A stretch of 64,000 bases of DNA from Crocodylus rhombifer (GCA_038503035.1 JAVSML010024706.1:1-64000); one strand, 5' to 3'. Counted from the stretch's first letter, positions 24,533 to 36,598 are shown. Notes: generated from the letters alone by a model not told the origin. Translations and numbers: made by a program.

Positions 24533-25997
24533 CTTCCACCTCAACATTGCCAAACACTTTAGGTACAAGGCTCCTCCCATCCATTGCTTCTGCAGGGGAA
24601 AGCAACAACTGGCTAACATCACCCAAGAACATGGCGCAGTCGGTCTTTCAGATGGTAAAAACTGCACATGCATCCCTTAAAATATTGTCCTGTGGTGGGT
24701 TGTTCACATAGTAAAAAGATGGCTGGGTAAGTTTATGCCAACAATTCTACAAACCCTGATGAAGAGTATAAATGCATGGGTTCAGCCCTTCACCTGTCAA
24801 GTTTTTACCTGGAGGGATGCTCTAATAGCCTCTCTAGTATTCTTGCAGTAACTCAAAGTTAACTGGCTTTCCGGAGCTTATTCTGCAAGTCCCTTCTGAA
24901 ACAGCAAAGGGCCTGACTTCTGAAAGGTGGACAACATTGACCCAAGGGCAGGTTGCGATAAAAGCACAGGCAATGTGAAGACTCAGTGCTGGGCTACGAC
25001 CCCTACAGCATTCAGTGCTGCTGAACAACATGCAGAGGACTGGTAGACCCAAATGAAAGGGGGGAATTTGCTTTTGTGCTTTTACATTGCTCCCCTGAAA
25101 GCAGTGCCAGATTCCTACACAGAGACAGCAGGCAGCGGTATGCCACCATATAGATATAAATTCAACATACAATAAGCAAGAAAAATAAACCAAATACATG
25201 GGACAGCACACAAGTGAAAGCTATTCATGAACTCTATGGCAGAAAAGTATCAGCTGAGTTCTGTACCTCATTCACCTCCATTATAGAGTACTACTTCCTC
25301 TTTTCAGGACCATTTATTTCGCTTACAGTAGCAGTCTCCCTCAAACATTGTGCATTTATATAGCACCTTGCTACCTGAAGTCTCAGAACCCTTTACAACC
25401 TGTTATTCTCACAGACATCACTGCCTTTACTGGGACCTGGTGAGGGCCCTTTGTCCATGGAGATCTTGTTTATACCTCCAACAAAATAAAGCTACTGGGC
25501 CAAAATGCAGATCCTGCTTCAAAGCCTAGAGAAACACAGCACACACACTGCAAGAAAGGCTGTGTAGAGACATTCATTTCTACTGGAAGAAGTTTCTTCC
25601 AGTAGAAAAATGGCTTGGGAGATGGACTGTGCAGAAGTAGCTCCATGAATGGAGAGCTTCATAGGCAAGCTCTTAAGCCAAGGGGCACCAGAGGGCTGCT
25701 CCCCAGGCCACTACTGCCCTTAGGGGAAGGAGGGAGGCCATCAAGTAGCAGTTGGCAGCCATCCCACAGACAGTGGGGAGGGTTCCTGCCCCAGGAGCAC
25801 ACCCCCCACGTCCCACTAATCAGCTGATTGGAAGAAGAAGGGCATTGTCCTGTGGTAGGAACCCTCCTAGTTCTCCCCTGCAGGAAAATAGCCTCTCTCA
25901 TTGCATTCCTATGGGCTGACCTGGAGGAGTTCAGAGAAAGGTAGACAGCACCCAGCCACTGCTGTAAGGCTCCAGGAGCCCTGTGACAAGGCTACAG
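24533..25997. other. Intergenic, with an old repeat fragment
   Basis: Near 25348-25470 the text gcatttatatagcacctt ... cagaaccctttacaacc resembles an ancient dispersed repeat found widely in amniotes. I cannot name its class. A short inverted repeat of ttctactggaagaa against ttcttccagtagaa occurs at about 25577-25605. Nothing else recognised. Confidence 0.4.
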
Positions 25998-26005
25998 CAG
26001 CCTGC

Positions 26006-26883
26006 TAGGGCTCTGCAAAATGGCACTGTTCTGTTTCGATTTGTGTTTCGACAAATCGCTCCATTTCAGATTTTCATTTCGTCGAAACAATTTCACTGTT
26101 TCGACATTTCGCTCATCGGCTGTAATGGGGAAGCATGAAAACAGCCTATAACTTTGTCATTTCTGGCCTGATTTGGATGAAACTTGCAGGAATGGTAGCC
26201 CTTCTCAGGGCATGAAGCTTGCCAAGTTTCAAGGAGATAGGTGCAAGGGCTTAGGGAAACTGTATCTCAAGCTGCAGACGAGCAAAACTCGTGATATGGG
26301 CAACACTGTGTGTGTTAAGGCGCAGAAAACTGCAGGCCTGCTAGCCCCTGCTGAGGCCATGAAGCCTGACAGCTTTCAAGGAAATAGTTATAGGGGCTTC
26401 TGGGTTCTGGGGCCCTGAACCCCTAGCTGCTGACAGGCAAAACTTGTGACATGGGTGGGTGACACTGTGTGTGTGTTAAGGTGTGCCCTCACTCAACTGA
26501 CACCAAGGCAGAAAGCAGGGCAGTTCAAACAATGCTGCCGTTTATGCAGTTTTTCCATCCTTCCCCCAGAGCACTGGGATTGGAAGAGACCTCAGGAAAG
26601 GATGACAGTCACTGGCCAGCTACACGGTCAATAATGAGAGCACTCCTTCCCCCCCACTTTCCCCTCCCTCTCCTTACTTTAGTTTCTGTTTCCCTGCAGG
26701 CAAGCCCAGCTAGAGCTTTGAAACTCGAATTGTTTCGAAAATTTCAAAATGTTTCAACTTGCCTCATTTCATTTTGAGGCTGTTTCGAAGCTCTCCGTTT
26801 CATTTTGATTTTGCTGTTTTGAGCTCAAAACGAGTCGAAACAGGGTTGAAATGAAACTGTCAGCGAAATTTCGCACAGCCCTA
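26006..26883. mobile_element. hAT element with TAGGGCTSTGC ends, internally duplicated
   Basis: An exact 8-bp target duplication cagcctgc flanks it (25998-26005 and 26884-26891). The ends are tagggctctgcaaaatgg and the complement of tagggctgtgcgaaattt. Subterminal regions are packed with tttcg/cgaaa motifs in both orientations. The middle holds two imperfect direct repeats of about 145 bp (about 26179-26318 and 26331-26481), each ending in cactgtgtgtg...ttaagg. There is no transposase frame. Confidence 0.88.
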
Positions 26884-26891
26884 CAGCCTGC

Positions 26892-27860
26892 CACACCTTG
26901 TGCTACTCTGATCAAAAGCAAGGTGGAGTGAGGTGGGAGCATTTTGCTGTGACAGCGCTGTTCTGGATCAGCTGGGTGTGGCAGATGGCAGGAGGAAGCC
27001 AAAGGGGCAAGGAGCTGGGTTGGAGAAAGCCTCTGCACAACTGGGTTCCAGCTCCTCCACCACTCAGCTGAGCAGCGGGCTGGCAAATTCAGAAGCCAGC
27101 AGCTGGGAGGAAGGCTCTCGGAAATTTACCCTTACACAGCTCCCAGTTCTTGCTAGCTTCCCCTTGCTACTCTAGTACCCAGCTGAATGGTGGGGTAGTG
27201 ATTTAAAAGCTGATCGTTGGGAACAGGATGCTTGGAAAATCTCCCCTGCCTGGCTCCCTCCTGCTTCCCCTGGCTGCTCTGCCACCCAACTGAGTGGGCC
27301 CTGAGCTCCATTCCCAATCACCACTGGATTGAGAACTGTTACTCTCCAACTCACCAGCACCTTTGCCCTTACGCCCCTAGGTTCCAATAGTCCATTTGTC
27401 CGCTGTCTCCTCCTACTCAGGGGAGCAGCTGCGATTCTTATGTGCCCAGGCTAAAGGAAGTGCTACTTATTTGACCTTCCTTCCCTATCAAAATAAGGCC
27501 TTAAAAGCTTGATTAACACAAAAGCGTTGTGGAGTTTGCCCAAGATAATTGCAACAATCAGCAATGCAGGAACTGCCCCACCACATCATTGAAATAAGTG
27601 TGCGTGTATAGTGGGGGAAGGAAAAATTATCAATCACTAGAGCCAGGAATGTACTAATTTCAATACCAATTGCAATTTTCTCTGCCATGAGACACAGCAC
27701 TTGGTCTCAGCATTTGAACCAATGCAAATTGAGAGGCTAAAAGAGAGCTTTTGTTTAACTAAGAAAAATATTCATAAGTTTCCAATGAGATCGCAGCTCC
27801 AGTCATTTCTTTTTAAAAATGTCTCTGGGAGAAAAAAAAGAAGACATGAATTTCTATCTT
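26892..27860. other. Intergenic, nothing recognised
   Basis: GC-richer left part with chance frames, AT-rich right part. No element ends were seen. Confidence 0.45.
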
Positions 27861-27868
27861 GTTATTGC

Positions 27869-28182
27869 TACAGACCTACTTAAATCAAGATTGTGCAGAT
27901 TTCACAGAAATAATGAAGTCAGGCAGTCACTGCAAAATCCATGGGGGGGAAAAAACAGTTACTAAAAATAAAATGCTAACTCCCCAATCAGTGGTGAGGG
28001 GCAGGGCTGTATGGTGGGCAGCCCTCTCTACCAATCAGTGGTGAGAGGGGCCACCAGGGTCCCTCGACCAATTGAGGGGCGGGGGGGAGGGGCAGCCACA
28101 ATAAGCCTTTGAAAATGGCAGTCAGCCCAGTGATCTGCCTGCAAAATTGTTTGTCTGCCTCCATGAGTTGGGTAGACCCTTA
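27869..28182. mobile_element. hAT element with TAGGGACC-type ends, copy 2
   Basis: A perfect 8-bp target duplication gttattgc flanks it (27861-27868 and 28183-28190). The left end tacagacctacttaaatc and the right end, complement of taagggtctacccaactc, are decayed versions of the ends at 24118-24524. The interior contains two ccaatcagtggtgag-type repeats. Non-autonomous. Confidence 0.82.
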
Positions 28183-28353
28183 GTTATTGCCTGGTAAAGA
28201 ACAATGAAATGCCAGGCAAAAGTTACCTTCTCAGAGCCCTGCTGAAGGTCTCTCATCTGGGCTAGGCACAGAAATTACACATAAATCATTATATGTGATC
28301 AGAAACCCATTCAAATCTGTAACACAACAGAAGTTTAGTGCATAAAAAATGCT

Positions 28354-28760
28354 TTCAAAATGGCCAAAACTGGTTTAAGATAAACCTGGATGGATGCAGC
28401 ATCAGCCTCAACTGATTTAAGCTAAATCGGTTTATTGAACTTCTGTCCCAGATCCTCTCCAGATTCAGGCTAACTCACAGTTCAACAGCATCCCAGGATG
28501 CTTTGCACCTTCCCTGCAAGCCCCCTCTCAAAGGGTGGGTGGGCTAGCCTTGACCCAAGCTGTCTGCTCCAGCAGAGCAGGGAGGCATACTCTATCACCC
28601 CCTGGCTTCTGGCCTGAGCCACTGCAGGCATGTGGCTGCATTTCCAGAATCAAAACGTAAATGTCTGTTCACTTGCTTCTCAGTTCAATCTATGAAATTT
28701 AGATTAACCTGCAAAGATTGAATCGATTCAGCCTTGGGCTTTTTGACTGCCTGTTATTAG
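28354..28760. repeat. Possible short DNA-transposon relic
   Basis: The left part has aactggtttaagataaacc and ctgatttaagctaaatcgg. The right part has gaaatttagattaacctgc and gattgaatcgattcagcc, which are loosely inverted to one another. This style recurs near 17.8 kb. No target duplication was identified. Confidence 0.3.
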
Positions 28761-28867
28761 CCCTGGAGCACTGATCTTTATTGGGTATATATGGTCCCTT
28801 TGCATTTGGCACTACCACTAGTACCAACACAAGTTTTGTGCCAGTTTATGGCTTGTGTGTAAAAGCA

Positions 28868-29000
28868 CTGAAGTGGGACAGAGAAGATCTTGATTCTGTT
28901 TCTAGCTCTGTTCTGGATTTCTGGGTCACCTTGGACAAGCATCTCAGTCTCCTGTGGTTTCAGTACCTCATCTGCAAGATGAGAATACTACCCCTTTCTT
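28868..29000 (+). repeat. MIR (tRNA-derived core SINE), sense
   Basis: It follows the MIR order: gattctgtttctagctctg, then ctgggtcaccttggacaag, then cagtacctcatctgcaagat and gagaatac. This matches the conserved MIR core (tgtgacctTGGgcaag ... cctcatctgtaaaatg) at the level expected for a very old copy. Confidence 0.75.
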
Positions 29001-30446
29001 TTCTCCTGAACTTGTTTGCCTTGTGCATTCATACTGAATCTTTTTTGGGACAGAGTTGTTCAGTGCATACATCTAGGAAGGAACATGTTGCTTGTGGTCT
29101 TTCAGCATTAATATCATAGAGGTAAGAAGGTGGAGCTTGCAGTGCTGACCTGTGCTCCAGGTCAGAGCTGCCATGGAGATAAGAGTCCTTTTGCCTGGCA
29201 TTTGTATCTTTCTGGCATAAACCAACGAAAGGAGTGACAGAAGTTTCTTCAGGCAGCAGCAAGGCCATGCATCAAACTTCCCTTTAATATGGAAACAAGC
29301 AAAAAAAAAAAAAAGTAAACTCTGAGGACTACAAAACAACATTCTGTAGCCCTCTGGCTCAGCGATTATGTTGGGACAGAGGAGGAAGAATATTTTAACA
29401 GGTGAAAGACCCACCAGATCTTTTTGCCTATTGGATATGGAAACTAGCCAAGGTAGTAAAGTACCAGCTAATACAGCCTGTATCTTCTTAACAGGTTGCA
29501 GCCAAGGGAGCTGTGGGGACAGGAGCTAGTAACTCTCCATGATTTATATACTCAAAAAATTCTAACAGGTAGGGCCAGTTGCATGCTGCTAACTGGAAAT
29601 ACTTTAGGAAACCTTGAAACAAACAAGGTTTATGCAATTCTGTAAATATCTGTTCAAACTCATTTCCTTGCTGAATGTGCTCCCAACCCACACGGCCTGG
29701 CTAGTTTATTTTAGTTGTGCCTTTTAAAATTGCACTAAAAAGAGTGAGGTAGAAAACAGCAGGCTACAGCTGCTGTGTGACAAAAGGAGTCATTTTTACG
29801 CTGCACTTTCAAAAGACCATAAGATTATTTCCTCTATAGCTGCAATTGGGAAGCAAAATAATGATGGTGGTCTAGTTCATCTGCGAGTAAGAGTTAACAG
29901 TAAACTATTACCTGGATTTTAGCTGCTATAGCAATCACCCTGCTCAGGCTCTCTTGCCAGTTTGGAATGACAACGATTACATTACAAATCAAACTATTTG
30001 TGTGTCCTGTCGGTATACAGATCAGAGAAAGCCACCACACAGTCCCCTAAGTGTCTATCAATTTCAACTAAGTGCAATTTATCTTTGTGAATATTGGAAT
30101 GAAACAGGAATGAAAAGTAGGAAAATGTTTACATTCTTTCAGATCAGATGAGGCAAAATACACCAGGAAAATACGTATAGTCCGGTTCAGTGTTATTCAT
30201 AATGGAGTACAACCTGTATCCAACTGCTAGATTACCCATGTGTCAAGTATTCAGTTTACAGCAGTTTCCCCAATTCCTATGAGGACCCACTCACCAGAGC
30301 CAGTCACCTCTGGATCAAAAATAAGAGTCAGACTTTAATCAAATAATACCTGAATTAGCTTTGCAACCTCTTAGACGTTGCTGATGAGCAGAGTACAAAT
30401 CAGCAGTTCTCCCTCTAAATTATGCCACATGGAGTTCTCAAGAGCA
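29001..30446. other. Intergenic, nothing recognised
   Basis: AT-rich single-copy-looking DNA with an A15 run near 29300. The open frames here are short and overlap on both strands. Confidence 0.45.
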
Positions 30447-30600
30447 CTTTGTATTATTCCCATTTTACACATGGAGGAGACCAAGGCACAGAAGAGAAGA
30501 GACTTGGTCAGGGTCAACTATCAGCTATCAGGCTGGTGGCACAGCAAGTATGACAACCCAGATCCTCCATGTCACAGGCCAACACCCCACCCCATTCACT
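30447..30600 (-). repeat. MIR, antisense
   Basis: Reads ttattcccattttacacatg, then ccaaggcacagaagagaaga, then cttggtcagggtca and cccagatcct. This is the reverse complement of the MIR core and 5' part (ccattttacagatgagg ... ggtcacac). An independent old insertion in the opposite orientation to the one at 28.9 kb. Confidence 0.75.
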
Positions 30601-31384
30601 AGCTACACTGCTCGAGAGCTTCGCTATATGAATACCCAGAATTCTAAGGTATCGTTTCCCCCTTTGCTACTTGGTAATTCTACTCCCCCTGCATGAAACT
30701 TCTTTCAAGTGCCAGGTAGGAAGTGGAAAAATTGAAAAATTTGAAACCTAAAACAAAATAAAAAAATAAATTCAAGCGAAGTTTTGCCTCATTTTAACTT
30801 TTGCAGTAAAAAAAAAATATTGTCCAAGGCTACATGCTCTTTCCCACCCACTGCCCCCCTTCCTTCCAAAATATGCTCAATAATTATTTTGGTCAAAACA
30901 GGCTGAGGTACTCTAATGCTCATACATTTCATTGTCAAAGCAATTTGCTCAGTTTTGTTAAACGAAGAATAAGTTTTGATTGATAAAAATAAATCAGGTT
31001 TGAAAAGACACTGACCTATTTGAGAACAAATGCTACACAATTTTTTTATTCAACTAGAAGTATTCAAGACTTTTTGAAATCTCAGCATACATTTTGAAAC
31101 TAAACTGGGAAGGAACTAGGAAAGAAAAAAAGTGATGAATTCCCTTTGCCTCAAAATAATTTTTTCTAAAGTGAGAGTAACTTCCCAGCATAGATCCCAT
31201 TAACTTCCTATGAGACTTTGGCTCCTAAATTAATTTGAAAATAGGACTGATGTTCCTAGATTATCTAGATTCTTCTAAAATGTGCACTTGAGTCTAAATT
31301 TTAATTAGAAAAAACAAAAAACCTCACCACCCTCACCAAAAATTGTAACCAAATACTCAATAATGCTCTTCACTCCCCCTTTTT

Positions 31385-31465
31385 TGGCAAGCACAGATTC
31401 AAATCCAAGGTCCATGGTTGTAAAATAAGCCATGGAGCTGACCTACTAGACTACATTGCATTTGG
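31385..31465 (-). repeat. tRNA-derived SINE head or tRNA relic
   Basis: On the - strand tagtctagtagg fits the RNA polymerase III A-box consensus at every fixed position. About 40 bases on, gatttgaatct is a slightly decayed B box. The spacing fits a tRNA-like unit. I do not see a clean cloverleaf or a CORE domain, so it is probably the 5' head of a SINE and not a functional tRNA. Confidence 0.45.
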
Positions 31466-32442
31466 GGTTTAAAAATGAAAATTGTACAATGGAAATTCAT
31501 GGGTGTTTAACTTGCAAGAAGGTTCCCACATTGTTCTTAACTATTCCTATTGCCCTAGTAACTACAAAAGCCACAGCTAGCAACAGGGCCTCCTTGTGTT
31601 AGGTGCTGTAAAAACATCCATGAAGGAGGACTGAAGCAACACCCAGGCCTCATGTTAGCTCTTTACAAAGGAGTGAATTTTACTGAGACATACCAACACA
31701 ACTCATTGTGGCTTAGCAGAAGATACAAAAACTCTTGTAGTTCGAATGTGGGAAGTTCAGGGCTTAAAGCTTGTCAGGTTTTTTAAACAAGTTTTCTATT
31801 CATTTTGCTCCATCGATGCTATTGGCTTAATTTTTACTGTTTTTCTTAATGAGGAATGCAAAATGCAGGGAAAACAATTGCAACCTGGCCACATAGAGAT
31901 GTGCTGTCTACAAATAAGCACATAAAGGCTGAGCTATTTAAATAGTCAAGGAAAACAACACAGCTTCCTCCTCACTTGGCATTTTTAGGTGGTATAGCTA
32001 TGCATAAGTTATTGAAACAGCTGCCTTCAGTCAGACAGAAAGCCATAACAGTTTAGCCATCATGTATTAAAAATATAAAGTACATTGTTTCTTTACCATA
32101 AAAGTGTTATTGCTGTATATGCGATAAGATTTTATGTGCAATATGTATCATTGTTATAGCAGATGTTTCTAATTTTCCCTTCTTCACAAAGGCAAACTAT
32201 TAAAAAAAAGGTTGTAATTTTTAAGTGAAAAAAATGACATTAGTATTCCAAAGATTAGAAATAGAACCACCAGAATGACATTCAGGAAGAGGAAAATTAA
32301 AGTAGAATAAATGAGGGGACAGAAATCAAGCTTTGACAAATATTAAGACTCCCAAAGTCTCTGTAAGGAAATGCTGGGAGCCCCATCACAAGATATATTC
32401 AGAATTAGAAGTGAAAAAACCCTTGAAAATGTAGTACAGTAA
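31466..32442. other. Intergenic, an old dispersed piece at the left
   Basis: About 31580-31680 (cagggcctccttgtgttagg, tgctgtaaaaaca) looks like an ancient amniote repeat. The rest, up to the LTR-like element, is AT-rich and unassigned. Confidence 0.4.
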
Positions 32443-32447
32443 GTAAC

Positions 32448-32760
32448 TGTGGCAGAGCACCCTTGGGGTGCTCGCCACATGGCAGGGGCTGCAGCAGAGC
32501 CCAGCAGGGATGGCAGCCAAGTAAAGCCCCCCAGATCTCATTCTAAGGGGGAGGTGTGTGGCAGAGCACCTTTGGGGGTGCTCACCACTTGAGGGCTCTC
32601 ACAGGCTGAGGGGAGCCTGCTTTGGAGGAACAGCAGGGGAAACCTCCCCCAGGTACTATTTTAAGGGGGGAGGTGTGTGGCAGGGCATGGTGGGTGCCTG
32701 TCACTTAAAGATCTAAGCCAAGCAGCCAGCAGGTGCTTGATTGTGGCAGCCATTTTAGAT
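32448..32760 (+). repeat. Tandem 5' units of the LTR-like element
   Basis: Three units start with tgtggcagRgca, spaced 109 and 119 bp. The first two continue with a ggtgctc box, and each closes with a taagggggaggtg-type purine run before the next unit. The second LTR-like copy has only one unit. Tandem units upstream of a TATA box are typical of LTR enhancers. Confidence 0.75.
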
Positions 32761-32771
32761 CCCTGGCTGCC

Positions 32772-32779
32772 TATATAAA
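32772..32779 (+). promoter_or_regulatory. TATA box of the LTR-like element
   Basis: The sequence tatataaa sits inside ctgcctatataaacagatc. Initiation would be expected near 32800-32810. The equivalent site in the second copy is the weaker agtataag at 61415-61422. Confidence 0.6.
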
Positions 32780-33990
32780 CAGATCAGTTCCCTACTGGCA
32801 GGTCAGGCAGTAATACTGCCTGGCTATATAGAACATCCTGGAGGTGAGGAGGAGCTGTAGGGGATGGCTAGGAGGCTTCTGGTCCTGGGCATGGCCTTAA
32901 ACTGAATCCTGCTGGGAGTGGGTGGCCTGGTGGGGCTCTCAGTGGTGCAGGAGCCCCCAGGAAATGCCAGGCCAGTGATCACCTGGTGAAAGGCAAGAAG
33001 GGGTGCCTTAACCCTAGCCCTCACCTTTGGGTGGGTCTGATAACACCAGATATAGTGGGAGCCAGGTATGGCTGTGGCCACCTGAGCCCTGTGGAGTGCA
33101 AAATCCTGAGGAGGGAGAGTGGGGGCCAGGTATGGCTATGGCCACCTGAGCCCTGTGGGGTGCATGACCCTGCAGAAAATTAGTTGAGGCCTGGCATGGC
33201 TATGGACACCTGAGACCACTGGGGATTGAAGCCCTATGACCCCAAGTGAGGGGGTGGTGTGGAGCCTCAAGTGAGGGGGACAGAGATGGGTAGCCCCGAA
33301 CAAAGGGGGCAGCATAGAGAGAGCACAATGACATGCTGCTCTGGGGGGGGGGAGGGGAGTGAGAGGCCCTGTGAGACCCTGGAACATGGGCTGTGGTGTG
33401 AGTTACCTCAGCTCCCACAACCAGGTGGGTCGCCCACTAGTAGGGCCAGAAGGTGGACCCAGGAGTGAGAGCGGGGCTAGAGGCTCAGAAGCCTGATGTA
33501 GAGCACCCTCGACTGGTCAATGCTGGGACCAGGACCAGAACGGTCAAAAGGGCCAGGGGCCCACCAGGAGGGATGCCCAGAGCTGAGGGCCTGGGGTTCT
33601 GGCTGGCCTTGGAGGTGAGGCCAGGGCCTGTGAGGTGAAAGGTCCCGGGGGAGCACGCCCAAGAGGGGGAAATAGTTTCAGGGAGCTAGGCAGCCCGAAT
33701 GAAGGCGGGGTATGCTGCTGGAATGGAGGGATCTTAGAGGGGTCTGAACTGGAGGATTCTGGGGCCCAGTGTGGGGCTGGTGAGATTAACAGCTGGATGC
33801 CATCTGCAAGGCATGGGCTACAGTGTAAGGAAGGTACAGAGCCACAGATAGTGCCCCTGACATTGGTGAATGAATAGGCAGCCTCCCATCTTTGTTAACA
33901 TCTTAATTAATTAAGAACAAGGCCTGGCAAGTGAGTCAGGTGGGTGGCATGACCAAAAGCAAGTAGGGAGCCCCAGTTCGCCACAGTAAC

Positions 33991-35180
33991 CTTGCAAGGA
34001 CTTTTGAAGCATACTCTAGAACTCCCCTGACCATGCTTTTTCAGCAACACGAGCTTGTGAAAACTACCAATGAAGAATGCAGTTCACATGCTGTTGAGGT
34101 TATGAGCACATCTGCTCCAAGCGCAGGCAACGATTCAATGTTATTGAAGGGCCAAAAAATTCAAACTCCTGGATTCTGTTCTATTCTGGTGAAAGCTATG
34201 GGTTTGGGGACCTGGACACTTCAAACAAGAGTTGCAGTATCACAATTTGGATCTTCAATAAACATGCATTACTTCATTTACACCACACCTTATCAAATCC
34301 TTTAAGTCTTTGCAGCTTCCTCCTCCTTTCCTCCAAACTGTACACAAATTTGGATTTCTCCAGTCTAATCTAGCTCTTGTATCAGCCACCACCTTCTCCA
34401 AGATCTATAGTCCACAAAACATCTTTCCCTCTTTCAAGCATGTCTCAAGTAATAAAAACAATAATGTATATGACCCTGCCTAATGTTACTCTAGCCATGC
34501 CTTATGGCTATGGCGGGCAGAGAGCCAACCCATTATGGGGGTTGCTGCAGTTGGAGATGACCTCTTCATTAGGTGAGCAGTCCTCCTTCTTGGAACAATG
34601 AAGGGCAGCTCAGTAGTCCAGTAGGTTAATGTCTCAAGTGCATCACTTAACTGGCCTGTACTGCCTCCTCACCAACGGTACGGGGTGAGTCACTTAGGCC
34701 GACATGCCAGAAAAGTTGATTAATTTGGGGTCAAATTAAGATACTTTCGGTGGATCCAAGAAGGAACTTGGGTGCTTCAGTTCTGCCTAAACCTGACTGT
34801 GTAATCAGAAATTAGCTGGAAGGATACTTGCAGACCCCCAAGGGCCAGATCCAGTGGGTGCTCTCAGAGCCCACCTCCTCCTTTAAAACATGTTGGGGAA
34901 GGATGAGGGAAGAGAGAGAGTTGATTGTGTGTCCACCTTTTATACAATAGCCATATCTGAGTTTGAGTTGTTGATGACTCAAGTTATGTTACGAGGAGCG
35001 GCCAGTCCTCTGCATCTTTGGTGGAGGGGGGAGGGAAACCAAATCTTTAATCTGTCTCTGCACCCCAGTTACTATTCCACCATTTGGTGGGATAGTGCTC
35101 TAAACAACCTAAGATTAATGGCTTTCCCATCAATAAAATTGGGATAATTATTTTTATCTATACACTCAGTGCCTTGAGAT
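33991..35180. other. Intergenic, nothing recognised
   Basis: Mixed composition with no recognisable transposon ends. Open frames of 74-90 codons show no family resemblance. Confidence 0.45.
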
Positions 35181-35184
35181 TTTC

Positions 35185-35300
35185 CAAACAGGACTCATGG
35201 TAGAGGTGGTATCTTTTACTAGATCAACTATTTTTGCAAACAAGATTCTTTAATTGCAAGCTTTCGAGCACAAACACCCTTCATCAGACATCTAAGAAAA
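35185..35300. repeat. Widespread retroelement-end motif, class uncertain
   Basis: Contains gtggtatcttttactagatc, then gcaagctttcgagcacaaac and acccttcatcaga. I have seen this word order at the ends of a dispersed vertebrate retroelement, perhaps Penelope-like. The motif is seen directly; the class is a guess. Confidence 0.45.
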
Positions 35301-36590
35301 GATTGTCCAGCACTGAATAGATATTATTGTTAAACTCTCCTTTACAACCTGATTAAGATTAAACAAAACTACTCTATAATTCTGAAATAATCTTATATTC
35401 TTCTCAGGTTGGTGGAAATTTCCAATGCTGGTGAGGGATGACTGGTTTCAACTCTAACAGGTAGCAGGTCTTCTACAAGAAGAGCTCGATCAGGTATGTT
35501 CCCACTTTAAAACTGTTTGATAAACTAGCCTCGCTTGTGATTTTGTTAGAATCATATAAAACATGAACATACAGAAGTTGTAATTTGAAAAGAACGTGGG
35601 CATCACAGCTAACAGCCTCATGACGCATAACAACAGCAAAACCTCCAAAGTTACTACTGGAAACACTTCAGGATACAATCTGATGGCAACCATGTTGGCC
35701 TGGTGGTAATTACACTCTGTACTTCCCGTGTTTTCAAAAGCTGAAAACATCAGAGCTGTGAAGTAAAGGCTGTGAGTTGCATCGTAGCAAGTCATTCATT
35801 TTACCAAATGACTTCTATAGCTGTGGGCATAGCAGAGCAAGATCAGGACTGGCTTATTATATTAAGGTCCAATTCTAAAGTCCTTACTCTTGGATAAAAC
35901 TCAGAGTAAGTTTTTGAATAAGGAGTCAAGGCCATGGTGTCTCCTTCACCCACCAACAGAGAATCAAAACGTGTCCAAACTGGTCTGATGGGGAGCTGGT
36001 CCTAGACATTCCCCCACAAATGAGTATCTTACTCCAGGTATCAGTATCTGCACATAAGGAACACATGGGGACTTTGTACCTCTGTCAAACTTTTATTCCC
36101 CGGGGTAAACTCTCTAAGCAGAGGTTGAAGTGTAGTCCCATATACATGCAATTTCTCTTCCTCATTCTGAGGAATGGGTAGGAGAGAAAGACCCATGTTA
36201 TTCAGCAGCTGTGGAGACTGGGACAGTTGTCTGACTGGGACAATATAGGTCACAAAAAACCTGTAGATTAAGAGTCGGGGTCTGTAGTCTCGTTCAGTAG
36301 GCTACAAACCTTGCCTTCCCAGCAGAAGACAGAGAAGGGGAATTCAGAAACTTCTCCTTTGTGTGGGGATGGCACTGCATAGATACAGATGGAGTCCTAA
36401 TTAGGGACCTTCTTGATCAAATCTGTGTTTTGACTGAGACCAACTTGGAGTGCTTCAGGCAACCCTGGCCTGGTTTTTGTAAGTAGTGATGTCAATGGGA
36501 AAAGCAGGTCTGTCCCCCCCACCCAAACAGGGCAAGAGACTAGCTTATTCCTAAAACCACAGTTCTGGAGTTTATCCTGGTGTAAGATGC
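35301..36590. other. Intergenic, nothing recognised
   Basis: AT-rich DNA without identified elements. A 101-codon frame on the - strand (35490-35795) shows no family features and no homology that I recognise. Confidence 0.45.
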
Positions 36591-36598
36591 ATTTAGAG

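Larger units (their letters stand above)
32448..33985 (+). mobile_element. LTR-like retroelement, copy 1 (solo LTR or miniature LTR element)
   Basis: Begins tgtggcagagcacc, ends gttcgccaca (TG...CA ends), and is flanked by the exact 5-bp duplication gtaac (32443-32447 and 33986-33990). These are the marks of integrase-mediated LTR insertion. Its 5' part has three head-to-tail units starting tgtggcag at 32448, 32557 and 32676. A TATA box, tatataaa, lies at 32772-32779. No gag, pol or env-like reading frame is present; frames of 60-85 codons in the GC-rich part look random. At 1538 bp it is long for a solo LTR. A related copy lies at 61275-62482. Orientation follows the TATA box. Confidence 0.75.
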
